Assembly (NCBI GenBank): GCA_025362155.1
Contig: JANYHX010000113.1
Coordinates: forward strand, 1-16,647
Length of the DNA stretch: 16,647 nucleotides
Direction: 5' to 3'
Source: Gallionella sp.
Lineage (GTDB): Bacteria > Pseudomonadota > Gammaproteobacteria > Burkholderiales > Gallionellaceae
Position numbers and translations under genes: made by a program. This document shows positions 1-8,041 of this stretch, in pieces (positions within the stretch are counted from its first letter, which is position 1; each line of letters starts with the position of its first letter). The notes beneath the pieces were generated by a model. The model was given only the letters and a program-made list of their open reading frames with translations. It ran no database searches and had not been told where the DNA came from.

Positions 1-246
1 CCAGTATGTCTGCCGCTGATCTGGCAGTCACTTCCAGTACAAAATATTCCAGTAATCTTAACTGCTGTTTCCTTATTAACTTACAATGGCTTGTCTTCAT
101 CTGATTGGCTTAACATTTAGGCTAATCTACTTCAGCCCCAATTTTTTATCTTCAAAGAATACAGCAGTCTGAGATGTATGTGTACATCTTCAAACTTCTT
201 CGGTAACCATCGATCTTGAAGAAACGATCAACCCTTCGGTAACCTT
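1..246. other. Non-coding stretch downstream of truB
   Basis: I see no convincing gene on either strand. The stretch is AT-richer than its surroundings. It contains an imperfect direct repeat listed separately and a weak stem at 103-111/119-127 that pairs fully only with G-U pairs. In many proteobacteria rpsO and pnp follow truB, but nothing resembling rpsO starts here. No clear intrinsic terminator (stem plus T-run) follows truB on the minus strand. Confidence 0.5.
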
Positions 247-255
247 TTATCTTGA
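198..255. repeat. Imperfect 22-bp direct repeat at the truB 3' end
   Basis: Two copies, 198-219 and 234-255, lie 36 bp apart. Both begin with cttcggtaacc and end with atcttga, and they match at 19 of 22 positions. The left part of the second copy meets the truB stop codon at 247-249, so that copy runs across the end of the gene. Function unknown. It could be a slippage duplication or part of a short dispersed repeat. Confidence 0.5.
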
Positions 256-1338
256 GGCAATGCGTGTTTGCGCGGACTGTTCCGCCACATTCGACAGCAG
301 CCTGTCGGGAGCGAGGCGGCGACCTTGCAGCAGCCCTACCCCTATAAATCCCTGCGGGCCATACAGGCTGACCTTGCCATCTGGGAAGCCGGTGTCCAGC
401 GCCAAGCGTTGTCCCTGCGCCAGACGCTTAATTTGCACACTATCCAATTGCAGCTTGGGCATGTTTGGTATTAAGGATTCCAGCGGCAAGACGCAAGCAT
501 CGCGCTCGGCTTCGGTCATCGTTGCCAGTTGTGGCAGGGTGTAGCTCTTGTTCAAATCAAAATATGCGATCAGGGTACGGCGCAGACCGGTCAGATGCGC
601 GCCGCAGCCGAGCGCCGCACCAATATCTTCGGCGAGAGTGCGGATGTAAGTACCCTTGCTGCAACGCACGGTGATGTCCATCTCACAAAACCCCATCCCC
701 AACCCTATGATGGAACTACTAGCCATTCGACTAGGCTGTCCAATTACGCCAGCCAAGTCGCTGGTTACCCCGCAGGGAGAGGGAGCGATTGCCCTTCCTC
801 CCTCCGGTGGGGGAGAGCGTAGCGAGGGGGTTCTGGCAGGGGGAAATTTTTCGCCGGAAAAAGAATTCAGCACCAGTTCGTGGATCACCACACTGCGTAA
901 TTCGCGCGCAATGGTTTCGCCTTTGCGGATATATTTATAGAGCGGCTTGCCCTGGTGTTTGAGCGCGCTGTACATGGGTGGGAGTTGTTGTATCTCGCCG
1001 CGAAATTTTGCCAGCACCGCATCAACATCAGCCTGCCCAACCTCGACCGGACATTCGGCGATGATGTCGCCTTCGGCATCGCCGGTGGTGGTGGTTTGTC
1101 CCAAGCGCAGCAAGGCGCGATAGGTTTTATCGGCATCCAGCAACGCGTTGGAAAATTTGGTGGCCTCGCCGAAACAGATTGGCAGCAGGCCAGTTGCGAG
1201 GGGGTCGAGTGTGCCGGTATGCCCGGCCTTTTCGGCTTGAAACAGGCGGCGGACTTTTTGCAACGCATCGTTCGAGCTGATTTCCAGCGCCTTATCGAAT
1301 AGCAGTACGCCGTCCAAGGGGCGAAAAATGCGCGCCAT
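247..1338 (-). CDS. truB: tRNA pseudouridine(55) synthase TruB with an in-frame insertion
   Basis: TruB isomerises U55 of the tRNA T-loop to pseudouridine in the cytoplasm and also assists tRNA folding. The 363-aa product shows the family landmarks: GHTGTLDPLATG at 39-50 with the catalytic Asp at 45, the KTYRA segment near 71-75, and CSKGTYIRTLAEDIG from 226. A C-terminal PUA-like region follows from about residue 295. It starts at ATG 1338, 15 nt after rbfA, behind an AGAGGG Shine-Dalgarno, and is the last gene of the rimP-nusA-infB-rbfA-truB cluster. The oddity is length. Bacterial TruB is usually about 300-315 aa; here residues about 164-218 are an extra Pro/Ser/Gly-rich stretch encoded by a palindromic repeat inserted in frame. 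Removing 48 codons gives 315 aa. All active-site motifs are intact, so the enzyme is probably functional. Confidence 0.93.
   Translation of the reverse strand: MARIFRPLDGVLLFDKALEISSNDALQKVRRLFQAEKAGHTGTLDPLATGLLPICFGEATKFSNALLDADKTYRALLRLGQTTTTGDAEGDIIAECPVEVGQADVDAVLAKFRGEIQQLPPMYSALKHQGKPLYKYIRKGETIARELRSVVIHELVLNSFSGEKFPPARTPSLRSPPPEGGRAIAPSPCGVTSDLAGVIGQPSRMASSSIIGLGMGFCEMDITVRCSKGTYIRTLAEDIGAALGCGAHLTGLRRTLIAYFDLNKSYTLPQLATMTEAERDACVLPLESLIPNMPKLQLDSVQIKRLAQGQRLALDTGFPDGKVSLYGPQGFIGVGLLQGRRLAPDRLLSNVAEQSAQTRIASR
689..832. repeat. GC-rich palindromic element inserted in frame in truB
   Basis: The element is bounded by inverted 6-mers, aacccc at 689-694 and ggggtt at 827-832, a span of 144 bp or exactly 48 codons. 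Inside are a hairpin at 798-815 (ctccc/gggag arms), a second at 749-764 (ccagc/gctgg arms) and a block gagcgtagcgag. In the truB frame it reads as a Pro/Gly/Ser-rich stretch absent from normal TruB, lying between the IHELVL strand and the DITVRCSKGT strand. Comparison with E. coli TruB as I recall it suggests about 54 extra residues, so the true borders may be slightly wider. I see no second copy in the window. It resembles short dispersed repeats (REP/MITE-like) of proteobacteria, but that class assignment is inference. Confidence 0.7.
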
Positions 1339-1353
1339 CAGTGTACCCTCTGA

Positions 1354-1719
1354 CTACTTTTTGTCGTCGTGTTGATGATCGCTGGCAACTGCCTGGTCGA
1401 TGAGTTGTGACAAGTGGCTGCCACGCTCGACAGAAACATCGTAGACAAAATGCAATTGCGGCATGATGCGCAGCTTGATGCTGTGGGCGAGCTGGCTGCG
1501 CATAAAACCGCTGGCGCTCTCCAGACCCTGCTGGGCTTCTTCATACTTGCCATCCATGCGCGTGAAAAAAACCTTGGCATGTGAATAGTCCCCCGCCACT
1601 TCCACGCCGGTAATCGTCACCAGACGCACACGCGGATCGTTGATTTGCAGGCGCACCAACTCTGCAATTTCGCGCTGCATTTGCTGCGCGATGCGATCAG
1701 TTCTGGCGAAACCCGCCAT
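1354..1719 (-). CDS. rbfA: 30S ribosome-binding factor RbfA
   Basis: RbfA is a small single-KH-domain protein that binds the immature 30S subunit and is needed for processing the 16S rRNA 5' end. The 121-aa product has the family pattern: an N-terminal [18 protein letters not shown] helix, the NDPRV segment with the following [18 protein letters not shown] strands, and the [12 protein letters not shown] segment. Its length is close to the 120-135 aa usual for RbfA. The ATG at 1719 shares one base with the infB stop (TAATG), so translation is probably coupled to infB. It ends TAG at 1354-1356. The acidic/His/Lys tail (DHQHDDKK) is a typical variable C-terminus. Confidence 0.95.
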   Translation of the reverse strand: MAGFARTDRIAQQMQREIAELVRLQINDPRVRLVTITGVEVAGDYSHAKVFFTRMDGKYEEAQQGLESASGFMRSQLAHSIKLRIMPQLHFVYDVSVERGSHLSQLIDQAVASDHQHDDKK

Positions 1720-4286
1720 TACAGCGCCCGGGCAACTTCAACAATTTCATAGGCCTCGAGCTTGTCGCCCACCACCAGATCGTTGAAATTTTTCACTGAC
1801 AGTCCGCATTCGAAATTGGCTTTCACTTCCTTGACATCATCCTTGAAGCGCTTCAGCGAATCCAGTTCGCCATCGTGGATCACGACATTGTCACGCAGCA
1901 CGCGTACCTTCGCGCCGCGCTTGACCATGCCTTCCAGTACCATGCAACCGGCGATGGTGCCCACCTTGGAAACGGTGAACACCTGGCGCACTTCGACCAT
2001 GCCCATAATGCTTTCGCGTTTCTCGGGAGCCAGCATGCCGGATAGTGCAGCCCTGATTTCGTCCACCATCGCGTAGATAATGTTGTAGTAACGAATGTCC
2101 ACACCGGAAGATTCGGCCAGCTTGCGCGCAGCCGCATCGGCACGGGTGTTGAAGCCGATCACAATCGCCTTGGAAGCCAGCGCCAGGTTAATGTCCGATT
2201 CAGATATCGCGCCCACTCCGCCGTGTATCAGATTGACTTTGACTTCGTTGGTAGAAAGTTTTTGCAGTGATTGCGCAATCGCTTCGGCAGAACCCTGCAC
2301 GTCGGCTTTGACAATCAGCGACAAGATGCCCACTTCGCCTTCGGCCATTTGCTCGAACATATTTTCCAGCTTGGCGGCTTGCTGCTTGGCCAGCTTCACA
2401 CCGCGATATTTTCCTTGGCGGAATTGCGCGATTTCACGCGCGCGTTTTTCGTCTGCCAATACCATTAATTCTTCACCGGCCGCAGGCACTTCCGACAAGC
2501 CCTGAATTTCTACCGGAATGGAAGGTCCTGCTTCGTTAACTGCCTTGCCATTTTCGTCCAGCATGGCGCGCACCCGCCCAAATACTGAGCCGACCAATAC
2601 TGCATCGCCACGCTTCATCGTGCCAGACTGGATCAGCACAGTGGCCACCGGCCCCTTGCCCTTGTCCAGGCGCGCTTCGATGACCAGCCCTTTGGCGTGC
2701 GTAGTACGTGTTGCCTTCAGCTCCAACACCTCAGCTTGCAGCAATACGCCTTCCAGCAATTGGTCTATACCCTGACCGGACTTGGAGGAAACCTCGACGA
2801 ACATCGCGTCGCCGCCCCAGTCTTCCGGCGTCACCCCTTCGGCGACCAGTTCTTGTTTGACTTTCTCGACATTGGCATCGGGCTTGTCAACTTTGGTTAC
2901 CGCCACCACCAGCGGCACATTTGCAGCTCGGGCGTGTGCAATGGCTTCCCTGGTTTGGGGCATCACGCCGTCATCGGCGGCCACCACCAGAATCACGATG
3001 TCGGTGGCTTTGGCGCCACGCGCACGCATCGCGGTAAATGCCTCGTGACCCGGGGTATCGAGGAAAGTGATCATGCCGCGCGGTGTATCCACGTGATACG
3101 CGCCGATATGCTGGGTAATGCCGCCCGCTTCGCCGGAAGCAACGCGGGTGCGGCGGATGTAATCGAGCAATGAAGTCTTGCCGTGATCGACGTGGCCCAT
3201 CACCGTAACGACTGGCGCGCGCGGTTCCAGTGCCGCATCATGCGGCGCTTCCGTATCAATCAAATAAGCATCCGGATCATCCAGCCTGGCGGCCTTGGCG
3301 ATGTGTCCCATTTCTTCCACCACGATCATCGCAGTTTCCTGATCCAGCACCTGATTGATGGTCACCATCGAACCCATTTTCATCAATACCTTGATAATCT
3401 CCGAGGCCTTGACCGCCATCTTTTGCGCTAACTCAGCGACGGTGATCGTTTCAGGCACAGCCACTTCATGCACGATAGGCTCGGTCGGCAAAGAAAATGC
3501 ATGCTCCGGTTCAACCACCTGCTTGGGATGTTTATCATGACGCGGTGCACGTATCGGGGTAGTCCAGACACCCGTTTTTTCACCCGTTTTGACCGGCGTA
3601 CGTTTCTTGTGCCCCTTCTCGTCCCACGGGCTATTTTTGGCTTCGGGTTTGGGTTTTTTACTGGGTTTGGCGATCTTGTCACCGGGCTTGGGTGTCGGCT
3701 TGTGCAGAGTACCTTCAGCCAGGTTCACAACCGGCGCCGCAACCACGGCCGCGGCAACCTCTTCAACTTTTGTGGCCACGACGGGTTGCGCCTCTGGCTC
3801 AACTGTCTTTTTGCGCTTGCTGCGCTCTTGCTTAACTTGGACTTCGGCTGCCTGACGCGCTGACAATTCAGCATGCAAGCGCGCCTCTTCTTCACGTACC
3901 GCCACATTCTGATCCTGCACACTCTTGGCGGTTTTTTCTTTCCTGGGAGCAGCAATCTCAACAACGGCTGGTGCAGCCACTTCAGGAGCAGTCGTTGGTG
4001 CCACGACACGACGTTTGCGCACTTCTACCTGAATGGTGCGCGCACGGCCAGAGCTGTCCGCCTTTTTAATTTCCGTGGTTTCGCGGCGTATCAATGTAAT
4101 TTTCTTGGCGGGCTTTTCGCCACCATGCGCTTGACGCAAATGTTCCAGCAGCTTTGCCTTGTCCTTCTCGGACATGGGGTCGGTTGCTTCTTCCTTGGTG
4201 ATCCCTGCGGCTTTTAATTGCTCCAGCAGCAAGGCAACCGGCAATCCCAGTTCTGTCGCAAATTGCGTTACGTTCAATTTTCCCAT
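1719..4286 (-). CDS. infB: Translation initiation factor IF-2
   Basis: IF-2 is the GTPase that brings fMet-tRNA to the 30S subunit and promotes subunit joining. Numbering from the start chosen here (855 aa): an IF2_N domain at 1-55 beginning [15 protein letters not shown]; a long, low-complexity Lys/Ala/Pro/Glu-rich linker at about 60-275; a second IF2_N-like helical domain at 278-330; then the G domain with GHVDHGKT (364-371), DTPGH (410-414) and TKVD (464-467, the accepted T variant of NKxD). Domains II, III and the C-terminal fMet-tRNA-binding region run to the end. An in-frame ATG six bases upstream (4292) overlaps the AAAGG Shine-Dalgarno itself. The ATG at 4286 has that site 5-6 nt ahead, so I prefer it. 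It sits 28 nt after nusA and overlaps the rbfA start by one base. Confidence 0.97.
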   Translation of the reverse strand: MGKLNVTQFATELGLPVALLLEQLKAAGITKEEATDPMSEKDKAKLLEHLRQAHGGEKPAKKITLIRRETTEIKKADSSGRARTIQVEVRKRRVVAPTTAPEVAAPAVVEIAAPRKEKTAKSVQDQNVAVREEEARLHAELSARQAAEVQVKQERSKRKKTVEPEAQPVVATKVEEVAAAVVAAPVVNLAEGTLHKPTPKPGDKIAKPSKKPKPEAKNSPWDEKGHKKRTPVKTGEKTGVWTTPIRAPRHDKHPKQVVEPEHAFSLPTEPIVHEVAVPETITVAELAQKMAVKASEIIKVLMKMGSMVTINQVLDQETAMIVVEEMGHIAKAARLDDPDAYLIDTEAPHDAALEPRAPVVTVMGHVDHGKTSLLDYIRRTRVASGEAGGITQHIGAYHVDTPRGMITFLDTPGHEAFTAMRARGAKATDIVILVVAADDGVMPQTREAIAHARAANVPLVVAVTKVDKPDANVEKVKQELVAEGVTPEDWGGDAMFVEVSSKSGQGIDQLLEGVLLQAEVLELKATRTTHAKGLVIEARLDKGKGPVATVLIQSGTMKRGDAVLVGSVFGRVRAMLDENGKAVNEAGPSIPVEIQGLSEVPAAGEELMVLADEKRAREIAQFRQGKYRGVKLAKQQAAKLENMFEQMAEGEVGILSLIVKADVQGSAEAIAQSLQKLSTNEVKVNLIHGGVGAISESDINLALASKAIVIGFNTRADAAARKLAESSGVDIRYYNIIYAMVDEIRAALSGMLAPEKRESIMGMVEVRQVFTVSKVGTIAGCMVLEGMVKRGAKVRVLRDNVVIHDGELDSLKRFKDDVKEVKANFECGLSVKNFNDLVVGDKLEAYEIVEVARAL

Positions 4287-4314
4287 TACCATCCTTTAAC
4301 TACCCTCTTACTGT

Positions 4315-5787
4315 TTAAGCAAACCAAGGTGCGCGTGCTGTCATAATCAATGTATTGGCGCGTTCGCTATCCATGCCGGAAAGCTCTACCAATTCGTCCA
4401 TATCCAGATCCGCCAATTGCTCCTGTGTGGCCACCCCTTTGGCCGCCAAGGTGCGCGCGGTCGGCTCATCCATACCTTCGAGCTTAAGCAAATCCTCAAT
4501 ACCATGCTCCACTTTTTGTTCGCTGGCAATCGCTGCGGTTAACAGCGCATTGCGGGCGCGACTGCGAAGCTCATTTACCGTCGCCTCATCAAATGATTCG
4601 ATTTCCAGCATTTCTTCCAGCGGCACATAGGCGACTTCTTCCAGTGTATTAAAACCTTCCTGCACCAGAATATCGGCCACTTCTTCGTCCACATCCAGCC
4701 TTTGCATGAAAACCGCGCGGGTATTGGAAAACTCCACGTTATGCTTTTCATCAGACTGTTCAACCGTCATGATGTTGAGTTCCCATCCGGTCAACTCACT
4801 GGCCAGGCGTACATTCTGGCCGCCGCGCCCAATTGCCTGGGCCAGATTTTCTTCCTCAACCACCACATCCATGCTGTGCCGCTCTTCATCCACGATGATG
4901 CTACTCACCTCGGCAGGTGCCAGTGCGTTAATCACATAGGTGGCCGGATCTTCCGCCCAGAGAATAATATCCACACGCTCGCCAGCCAGTTCATTCGTCA
5001 CGCCCTGCACACGCGAACCGCGCATCCCGACGCAAGTCCCGATCGGATCAATACGCGGATCATGTGATTGCACCGCAATCTTGGCGCGTGAACCGGGATC
5101 GCGTGCGGCACTGACGATCTCCAGCAATTTTTCTTCAATCTCCGGCACTTCCAGTTCAAACAATTTGGTCAGCAATTCATTCGAGGTACGCGACAGAATT
5201 ACCTGTGGCCCGCGCGCACTGCGATCCACGCGCAACAGATGTGCCTTGACACGATCACCGATGCGCAAATTTTCCTTGGCGATCATTTGCTCACGCGGTA
5301 ACAAGGCTTCGATTTTGCCGAATTCGATGATCGCATTGCCGCGCTCGAGACGCTTGACCGTCCCGGACACAAGGTGCTCGTTGCGATCCATGAAATCAGC
5401 CAATACCTGTTCGCGCTCGGCATCGCGGATCTTCTGGAATATGACCTGCTTGGCCGCTTGCGCGCCTATGCGCCCAAAATCAATGGATTCCAGCGGCTCT
5501 TCGATAAACTCCCCGATCTGAATATCAGCATTGCGTTTTTGCGCTTCTTCCAGCTTGATATGCAAATCCGGGGTCTCGAAAGTTTCGTCGTCCATCACTT
5601 CCCAGCGGCGGAAAGATTCATATGCGCCGGTATTGCGATCAATCTCCACGCGCACGTCAGCTTCATCTGCAAAGCGTTTTTTAGTCGCAGAGGCCAGAGC
5701 GGATTCCAAGGATTCGAATACGATTTCCTTGTCCACGCTTTTTTCACGGGACAGCGCATCCACCAATAATAAAATTTCACGACTCAT
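4315..5787 (-). CDS. nusA: Transcription termination/antitermination factor NusA
   Basis: NusA binds RNA polymerase and modulates pausing, intrinsic termination and antitermination. The 490-aa product matches the proteobacterial long form (about 495 aa): an N-terminal RNAP-binding domain at 1-125 starting [16 protein letters not shown], an S1 domain at about 135-200 ([19 protein letters not shown]), KH1 at about 230-300 ([17 protein letters not shown]), KH2 at about 300-345 ([12 protein letters not shown]), and two acidic C-terminal AR repeats at about 360-420 and 430-490. The AR repeats in E. coli contact the alpha C-terminal domain and lambda N. The start ATG at 5787 has a GGAG about 9 nt upstream. 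It lies 39 nt after rimP and 28 nt before infB. In E. coli NusA feeds back on this operon, which makes the leader hairpin upstream of rimP relevant. Confidence 0.97.
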   Translation of the reverse strand: MSREILLLVDALSREKSVDKEIVFESLESALASATKKRFADEADVRVEIDRNTGAYESFRRWEVMDDETFETPDLHIKLEEAQKRNADIQIGEFIEEPLESIDFGRIGAQAAKQVIFQKIRDAEREQVLADFMDRNEHLVSGTVKRLERGNAIIEFGKIEALLPREQMIAKENLRIGDRVKAHLLRVDRSARGPQVILSRTSNELLTKLFELEVPEIEEKLLEIVSAARDPGSRAKIAVQSHDPRIDPIGTCVGMRGSRVQGVTNELAGERVDIILWAEDPATYVINALAPAEVSSIIVDEERHSMDVVVEEENLAQAIGRGGQNVRLASELTGWELNIMTVEQSDEKHNVEFSNTRAVFMQRLDVDEEVADILVQEGFNTLEEVAYVPLEEMLEIESFDEATVNELRSRARNALLTAAIASEQKVEHGIEDLLKLEGMDEPTARTLAAKGVATQEQLADLDMDELVELSGMDSERANTLIMTARAPWFA

Positions 5788-5826
5788 ACCCTATATCTCC
5801 AGCAAATTACAGCTAAACACTAAAAA

Positions 5827-6252
5827 TTAAAAAGTCGGCACTAAACGCGCTTTATCCAAATTCGACAGCTCAATCGCTACCTGACTGCCTTCCACATCCA
5901 ACTGCAATATTCCCTCGCTGACGGGGCCGATGATGCCGACAAAATTTTTGCGCCCGGCCAGCGGCATGCGCAGCTTGAGTTGCACCTTTTCACCGGCGAA
6001 GCGCACAAAGTCGGCTTCTTTTTTCAGCGGCCTGTCCAAGCCTGGCGACGAAACTTCGAGGCGGTCATAAGCCACATTCTCCACCATGAACAACCGCGTC
6101 AATTGGTTGCTTACCACCTGGCAATCATCCACCGAGATACCTTCCGGCTGGTCGATAAAAATGCGTAGCAGCCCGCGCCCGGAGCGTTCAAAATCTACCA
6201 GCTCATAACCCAAGCCGCTTACCGTCATGTCGACCAGCTTCACCACATCCAT
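5827..6252 (-). CDS. rimP: Ribosome maturation factor RimP
   Basis: RimP is needed for assembly of the 30S 3' domain. From ATG 6252 the product is 141 aa (family about 140-155 aa): an N-terminal alpha/beta domain ([25 protein letters not shown]), the hallmark [12 protein letters not shown] near 67-78, and a C-terminal SH3-like barrel ([20 protein letters not shown]) ending in [11 protein letters not shown]. The reading frame is open upstream to 6330, but residues before MDVVKLVD do not resemble RimP and would lie inside the predicted leader hairpin and promoter, so I place the start at 6252. No strong Shine-Dalgarno precedes it; only GGGTG is present. It is the first gene of the operon and lies 39 nt before nusA. 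Confidence 0.94.
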   Translation of the reverse strand: MDVVKLVDMTVSGLGYELVDFERSGRGLLRIFIDQPEGISVDDCQVVSNQLTRLFMVENVAYDRLEVSSPGLDRPLKKEADFVRFAGEKVQLKLRMPLAGRKNFVGIIGPVSEGILQLDVEGSQVAIELSNLDKARLVPTF

Positions 6253-6283
6253 AAATGGGCACCCATAAATACAACCCACAAAT

Positions 6284-6303
6284 AAAAAACGGGCTCGAAG
6301 CCC
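6284..6303 (-). promoter_or_regulatory. Terminator-like hairpin in the rimP operon leader
   Basis: On the minus strand GGGCT-TCG-AGCCC (6303-6291) is followed after one G by six T (6289-6284), the form of a short intrinsic terminator. It lies 10-30 nt downstream of the predicted transcription start and 31 nt before rimP. A terminator this early would act as an attenuator for the whole rimP-nusA-infB-rbfA-truB unit. rimP-leader RNAs with such stems are, to my knowledge, described in other proteobacteria. Regulation by NusA is inference. Confidence 0.6.
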
Positions 6304-6320
6304 ATCACAAAACGCGGCGC

Positions 6321-6349
6321 ATTGTAGCAAAACCAGCCGTTAATTGGAA
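6321..6349 (-). promoter_or_regulatory. Predicted sigma70 promoter of the rimP-nusA-infB operon
   Basis: The -10 box TACAAT is at 6326-6321 on the minus strand, with a weak -35 TTCCAA at 6349-6344 and 17-bp spacing. The -10 is followed directly by the GC-rich discriminator GCGCCGCG. It lies in the 171-nt gap between nadE and rimP, which suggests that the translation operon is initiated separately from nadE. The start site would be near 6314. Confidence 0.5.
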
Positions 6350-6423
6350 TTAGATTTAGAGGTGACTTAGTCTTACTGTGTCATAAAGCGATCAAGGGAT
6401 GCAGTGTAGGCAAAATCGGGTGA

Positions 6424-8031
6424 TTAGAAGTCATCCTGATAACGCACCGTAATCGGATACCGCCAGTCCTTGCCATAGCTGCGTTCGGTGATGCGTATCC
6501 CTACCGCTGATTGACGGCGTTTGTATTCGCTGCTACGAATCAGATGCACTACCCGGCGCACATCGGCTTCAGCAAATCCACGCGCAATGATTTCTGGGAT
6601 AGCGAGATTCTGTTCCACATACAGTGCCATGATGGCATCCAGCACATCATAAGGCGGCAGGCTGTCCTGGTCGGTTTGATCGGCACGCAACTCAGCACTG
6701 GGTGGACGCGTAATGATGCGCTCTGGAATCACTTTTCCCAAGGTGTTGCGATAACGCGCCAGACGATATACCAAGGTTTTGCTGACATCTTTCAATACTG
6801 CGAAACCGCCCGCCATGTCACCATATAGCGTGGCATAGCCCACGGCCATTTCCGACTTGTTGCCGGTAGTCAAAACAAGCGCGCCCAATTTATTGGACAA
6901 AGCCATCAGTAAAGTCCCGCGTATGCGCGCCTGCAAATTTTCTTCGGTGGTATCCGCAGCACGTCCGGCGAACAGGGCATTCAGCGCAGTCAAATAACTT
7001 TTGAACATGGCTTCAATGGGAATTTCGTCATAGCGCACACCGAGGATATTTACCATCTCACGCGAGTCATCCAGACTGATTTGCGCGGTGTAGGACGATG
7101 GCATCATCACCGCATGAACCTTGTCCGCACCCAATGCGTCAACGGCAATCGCCAGGGTCAATGCAGAATCAATTCCGCCCGATAATCCTAATAAAACACC
7201 GGGAAAACGATTCTTGTGAATGTAATCACGCACGCCGAGACACAATGCCCGGTAGACGTCTGCTTCTACACTTGATGCCGCGACCATTTCACCAACCGGG
7301 CGCAAATCATCATGCTGTATTTCCACTATCAACAAGGCGTCTTCAAAACTTGCAGCCTGAGCAGTTAATACACCATGACGATCCATCGCGAACGAGCCGC
7401 CATCAAAAATCAGCTCGTCCTGGCCGCCGACCATATTGGCATAGGCCACCGCCATGCCGGTCTCGGCAATGCGCTCGCGAATGACACGATGGCGGGCGTC
7501 CTGTTTATCGATGGCATAAGGCGAGGCATTTAATACCAGCAACACCTGCGCTCCCGCCTCGCGTGCGCAATGCGCAGTCTCACGCTCCCAAACATCGGCA
7601 CAGATATTCACGGCAAAGCGGATGCCGCCAATTTCAAAAATACAGGGATCAATTCCGTGATCGAAATAGCGTTCTTCGTCGAACACCGAATAATTCGGCA
7701 ATTCCTGCTTGAAGTAAGTGGCAGCAATCGCGCCTTCTCTAAGCAACGACGCAGCGTTGTAGCGTTTGCCGTTATGTTCATGAGGATGTCCCACTACGAC
7801 GGCAATGCCTGAAATTTTTCCGGCGAGTGCGTTCAATGTCTGCGCACACGCATGATAGAAGCCTGCGCGTAGCAGCAAGTCTTCGGGTGGATAGCCGCAC
7901 AGACCGAGTTCCGGAGTCAGCAATAATTGCGCTCCTTGCTGCCTGGCCTGTTCAGCACATTGCAATATCTGTGCGGCATTCCCCGCCAGATCACCTAACA
8001 AACAGTTGATTTGCGCGATTGCCAGTTTCAT
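6424..8031 (-). CDS. nadE: Glutamine-dependent NAD+ synthetase NadE
   Basis: NadE makes NAD+ from deamido-NAD+ with ATP, using ammonia freed from glutamine by its own N-terminal domain. The 535-aa product has both parts. The nitrilase/CN-hydrolase domain (about 1-255) carries the Glu-Lys-Cys triad: E41 in LLTPELGLCGYPPEDLLLR, K108 in YFKQELPNY and C144 in VNICADVWE. The synthetase domain (about 265-535) carries the PP-loop SGGIDS at 284-289, a TTGNKSE segment and a conserved end (KRRQSAVGIRITERSYGKDW). The start at 8031 is the conserved family start, yet almost no Shine-Dalgarno is visible before it (TTTTTAAAAA). The stop of the VCBS-barrel gene is 10 nt upstream, so translation may depend on coupling. 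No terminator is evident after it. Confidence 0.96.
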   Translation of the reverse strand: MKLAIAQINCLLGDLAGNAAQILQCAEQARQQGAQLLLTPELGLCGYPPEDLLLRAGFYHACAQTLNALAGKISGIAVVVGHPHEHNGKRYNAASLLREGAIAATYFKQELPNYSVFDEERYFDHGIDPCIFEIGGIRFAVNICADVWERETAHCAREAGAQVLLVLNASPYAIDKQDARHRVIRERIAETGMAVAYANMVGGQDELIFDGGSFAMDRHGVLTAQAASFEDALLIVEIQHDDLRPVGEMVAASSVEADVYRALCLGVRDYIHKNRFPGVLLGLSGGIDSALTLAIAVDALGADKVHAVMMPSSYTAQISLDDSREMVNILGVRYDEIPIEAMFKSYLTALNALFAGRAADTTEENLQARIRGTLLMALSNKLGALVLTTGNKSEMAVGYATLYGDMAGGFAVLKDVSKTLVYRLARYRNTLGKVIPERIITRPPSAELRADQTDQDSLPPYDVLDAIMALYVEQNLAIPEIIARGFAEADVRRVVHLIRSSEYKRRQSAVGIRITERSYGKDWRYPITVRYQDDF

Positions 8032-8041
8032 TTTTTAAAAA

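Noticed and set aside
103..127. Stem-loop followed by a T-run (about 139-146), as a plus-strand terminator
   Set aside because: The 9-bp stem needs two G-U pairs, the T-run is about 14 nt away, and no plus-strand gene is seen upstream in the window.
6253..6330. 26-residue N-terminal extension of RimP from the upstream ATG at 6330
   Set aside because: The residues are not RimP-like and the stretch contains the predicted -10 box and leader hairpin; ATG 6252 gives the normal family start.
6363..6383. Symmetric hairpin (TGAC/GTCA with inner AGT/ACT) between nadE and rimP as a nadE terminator
   Set aside because: The stems are only 4 and 3 bp with an internal loop and no T-run follows, so it is too weak to call.
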